Below, piece by piece: positions 7,254 to 8,753 of a DNA stretch of 8,753 nt. Numbering within the stretch: the stretch's first letter is position 1; each line of letters begins with the position of its first letter. The position numbers and the translations under genes were made by a program. This DNA is from an uncultured Succinatimonas sp. (lineage in GTDB: Bacteria; Pseudomonadota; Gammaproteobacteria; Enterobacterales; Succinivibrionaceae): assembly GCA_937880335.1 (NCBI GenBank), contig CALFLJ010000055.1:1-8753 (forward strand), given 5' to 3'. The notes under the pieces were generated by a model, which did not search any database, was not told where the DNA came from, and saw only the letters and a program-made list of their open reading frames with translations.

Positions 7254-7310
7254 AGGAGGATGGCGGATCTTTAAACAATTCAGATACAAGATCAACGCCA
7301 AATTTATATG
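7254..7310 (+). promoter_or_regulatory. Hairpin-bridged ribosome binding site of the RibD-C-like gene
   Basis: AGGAGG at 7254-7259 is a perfect Shine-Dalgarno core, yet the only usable ATG is 48 bases further on, at 7308. Between them is an 11-bp stem: TGGCG 7261-7265 pairs with CGCCA 7296-7300, and GATCTT 7266-7271 with AAGATC 7288-7293. Two A residues (7294-7295) bulge, and the loop is 16 bases. When folded, only A7260 and 7301-7307 (eight bases) separate AGGAGG from the ATG, which is ideal spacing. The ATG at 7260 abuts the Shine-Dalgarno site and is closed after four codons by TAA 7272-7274, so it is not a likely start. Function is inferred; the pairing is seen. Confidence 0.6.
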
Positions 7311-8036
7311 AAAGAGCTAAGAGAGCCTAAAGTTACCTGCCTTATGGAATGTTCAGTCGACGGTCGTATAGATGAATCCCGCTGGTCAGATCTTTATGAC
7401 AGTGTGGGCGAAGGAAATCCTGACGTCTACTACGAGACACGTGAAATGATAGCTCCTGAGGCCATTCTCTTAGGAAGGGTTACCATTGAAAGAAACTTCT
7501 GTAATAATAAATTCACATCAGAATCCTATACAAAGCCAAAAGAATTCAAACCTTTTTTAGGAATTCGTACTTGCGAAACCGTAACATGCGTATTTGACTC
7601 TCACGGAACCTTAGCGTACGAAAATAATCTTATTTGGGATACCACTCTGCTTGTTGTTTTAGGTGAAGATTTCGTATCTGAGGAATACCTAGGTTATTTA
7701 CGTAAAAAAGAAATCTCTTATACTTTTGCAGGCTCTGATGGCCACGACTTAAAAAAAGCTATAAAATCTTTTTATGAAGACTTTGGTCTTAAAAATATGT
7801 TGCTTGCAGGAGGAGGGTTACTGAATGGACAATTTTTAAAACAAGCCCTCATAGATGAGCTTTATCTTGTTATCTACCCTGGTATCGATGGCTTAAGTAG
7901 CGTAAATAGCATCTTTGAATACCAAGGTAAAGATCAAGAAAAGCCTTGTAAAGATCAAATGCTCGAACTTTGTGACTGCAAAGTTGTACGAGCTGGTGTT
8001 GTTTTATTAAATTACAAGTTCCATAAAATGTCTTAG
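7308..8036 (+). CDS. RibD C-terminal-domain / dihydrofolate-reductase-like oxidoreductase
   Basis: This encodes 242 residues of the RibD_C fold (COG1985-type, DHFR-like), a family of NAD(P)H-dependent reductases that includes the pyrimidine reductase of riboflavin synthesis. Seen features are CLMECSVDGRI at about residues 11-21 (family pattern M-x-S-x-DG-x-I), AILLGRVTIE at about 52-61 (the G-R-x-T motif), and AGGGLLNGQFLKQALIDELYL, whose GGGLLNG part is the NADP-binding glycine loop, followed by PGIDG. There is no deaminase domain, so it is not full-length RibD. Stand-alone members often have unknown substrates, and I give no gene symbol. It stands alone after the Trb block, with its own leader, a possible terminator behind it and no riboflavin neighbours. 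It may be chromosomal flank or cargo. Confidence 0.85.
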   Translation: MKELREPKVTCLMECSVDGRIDESRWSDLYDSVGEGNPDVYYETREMIAPEAILLGRVTIERNFCNNKFTSESYTKPKEFKPFLGIRTCETVTCVFDSHGTLAYENNLIWDTTLLVVLGEDFVSEEYLGYLRKKEISYTFAGSDGHDLKKAIKSFYEDFGLKNMLLAGGGLLNGQFLKQALIDELYLVIYPGIDGLSSVNSIFEYQGKDQEKPCKDQMLELCDCKVVRAGVVLLNYKFHKMS

Positions 8037-8058
8037 CAGACTTTAAATCTCTTTTTTT
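8027..8058 (+). terminator. Weak candidate intrinsic terminator after the RibD-C-like gene
   Basis: GTCT 8030-8033 and AGAC 8038-8041 pair around a TAGC loop that includes the stop codon. Past a T-T mismatch, two more A-T pairs extend the stem. A run of seven T residues lies at 8052-8058. The stem is short and the T-run starts several bases late, so this is tentative. Confidence 0.3.
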
Positions 8059-8082
8059 AATACTTAAACATAAAAATATCTC

Positions 8083-8110
8083 TTGCAATAAAAAAATTTT
8101 TAAGTAAAAT
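8083..8110 (+). promoter_or_regulatory. Sigma70-type promoter of tRNA-Ser
   Basis: TTGCAA (8083-8088) and TAAAAT (8105-8110) are separated by 16 bases of A/T-rich spacer. The start would be near 8117, about 14 bases before the mature tRNA 5' end, a usual leader length for a tRNA transcript. Confidence 0.65.
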
Positions 8111-8130
8111 AGCTTGCGTTCCTTATGAAC

Positions 8131-8220
8131 GGTGAGATGGCCGAGTGGCTGAAGGCGCACGCCTGGAAAGCGTGTATACGTGAAAGCGTATCTCGGGTTC
8201 GAATCCCGATCTCACCGCCA
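8131..8220 (+). tRNA. tRNA-Ser (anticodon GGA)
   Basis: All arms can be folded. The acceptor GGTGAGA (8131-8137) pairs with TCTCACC (8210-8216), followed by discriminator G8217 and an encoded CCA. The anticodon stem is CACGC/GCGTG around loop CTGGAAA, with anticodon GGA at 8165-8167, which reads UCC and UCU. The long variable arm typical of serine tRNAs is ATACG/CGTAT. The T arm is TCGGG, TTCGAAT, CCCGA. The 90-base length fits a class II tRNA. No terminator is seen between the CCA end and the opposing transposase gene, so its transcript may run antisense into that gene. Confidence 0.97.
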
Positions 8221-8223
8221 CTT

Positions 8224-8753
8224 CTAAACACAAAATTTCATAACTAATCCCACCCAACCCAAGCTTTGCATATTTTTGTACCTACAGTTCCGTAGACAAA
8301 GGCTACATAACTTGTGAGTTTTCCTAGCAGTTACTTTCTGATTTGCCAATGTTACGTTGCTGTCATATCTGTTTGCTGGAATTTTGGCTTTAAAGAGCTT
8401 TAAACACTCTTGCTGTATCTTTGATAATGGTTTTACTGCAATAAAACCTTGTGAGAATGTTATTTCTGTTATTCCCTGTAATTCATCAACTATTTTCCTA
8501 AATGAGTTATATGGCACCTTCCTGCCTGCATTCTTCATTTTTTCTATATGATCTTGCAAGAGCATCCTTATTGATAAGGCTATAAATTCAATAAAGCATT
8601 TTCCGACAAGAGATTCCTCAGTTGAAACATAAAAACTATTGCAATTCATCTTAACTTTTAAATCTTTAAAACAATCTTCTACACTTTCTCTGTCTTTATA
8701 TGCCTTGAAAGCCGTTTTGGCATCTCGTATTACATCAGATACCAGTACAAACA
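8224..8753 (-). CDS. IS4-superfamily (IS1634-like) transposase, C-terminal part, runs off the right edge
   Basis: On the minus strand the frame is open from the right edge to TAG at 8224-8226, about 176 codons. An ATG at 8647-8649 lies inside the gene and is not the real start, because clear transposase sequence continues upstream. There, YKDRESVEDCFKDLK (8656-8700) is a perfect Y-(2)-R-(3)-E-(6)-K signature, with the catalytic Glu of the DDE triad at 8677-8679. This is followed by VGKCFIEFIALSIRMLL, the hydrophobic helix that follows it in IS1634-type enzymes (compare RGK-F-x-FIAL). The two catalytic Asp residues would be beyond the window. The C-terminus is Cys- and basic-rich (KLCSLCLRNC) and of unknown role. 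The stop is three bases from the tRNA CCA, which leaves no room for a normal IS end. Whether the copy is intact cannot be judged. Confidence 0.8.
   Translation of the reverse strand, partial: FVLVSDVIRDAKTAFKAYKDRESVEDCFKDLKVKMNCNSFYVSTEESLVGKCFIEFIALSIRMLLQDHIEKMKNAGRKVPYNSFRKIVDELQGITEITFSQGFIAVKPLSKIQQECLKLFKAKIPANRYDSNVTLANQKVTARKTHKLCSLCLRNCRYKNMQSLGWVGLVMKFCV

Noticed and set aside
7260..7274. Leader peptide MADL with ATG directly after AGGAGG.
   Set aside because: Zero spacing between the Shine-Dalgarno core and the ATG makes initiation unlikely, and four codons with no regulatory codons give no attenuation logic.
7870..8160. Minus-strand 96-codon frame across the end of the reductase gene and the tRNA.
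   Set aside because: It overlaps a clear gene and a tRNA and shows no protein-family features. It is a shadow frame.
8131..8220. tRNA-Ser as the attachment site of an integrative conjugative element comprising the trb genes.
   Set aside because: Elements that use tRNA 3' ends lie downstream of the tRNA. The trb genes lie on its 5' side, beyond another gene, and no integrase or direct repeat of the tRNA end is visible here.
8357..8551. Plus-strand 64-codon reading frame opposite the transposase.
   Set aside because: It lies wholly antisense to a recognisable transposase, with no ribosome binding site or family resemblance.

Overview
The window is AT-rich and reads as accessory DNA from a proteobacterium. 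The tRNA gene encodes its own CCA, the promoter in front of that tRNA is sigma70-like, and the conjugation genes are of the RP4/IncP (Trb) type. A gut gammaproteobacterium, perhaps of the Succinivibrionaceae, is my guess from composition and protein flavour. It cannot be proven from this sequence.

Positions 1-7082 carry a one-directional block of mating-pair-formation (type IV secretion) genes: trbE (VirB4 ATPase, open at the left edge), trbF (VirB8), trbG (VirB9), trbI (VirB10), trbJ (VirB5) and trbL (VirB6). This is the RP4 order with trbH and trbK missing. Together they would build the inner-membrane energiser (TrbE, TrbF, TrbL), the periplasm-spanning core (TrbG, TrbI) and a pilus-associated subunit (TrbJ). 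TrbB, TrbC, TrbD and the relaxase/coupling genes are not in the window. trbL is cut in two by a single in-frame TAA at 6585-6587, so the secretion machine may be inactive, or TrbL may be made in two pieces or by read-through.

Positions 7083-8058 hold a 225-base leader and a solitary RibD-C/dihydrofolate-reductase-like oxidoreductase gene. Its leader is striking. A perfect AGGAGG lies 48 bases upstream of the ATG, and an 11-bp hairpin fills the gap, so folding would bring the two to 8 bases apart. A weaker version of the same layout precedes trbI, also with 48 bases.

Positions 8083-8220 hold a good sigma70-type promoter and an intact tRNA-Ser(GGA). From 8224 to the right edge, on the minus strand, is the C-terminal part of an IS4-superfamily transposase (probably IS1634-like). 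Its stop codon is only three bases from the tRNA CCA end.
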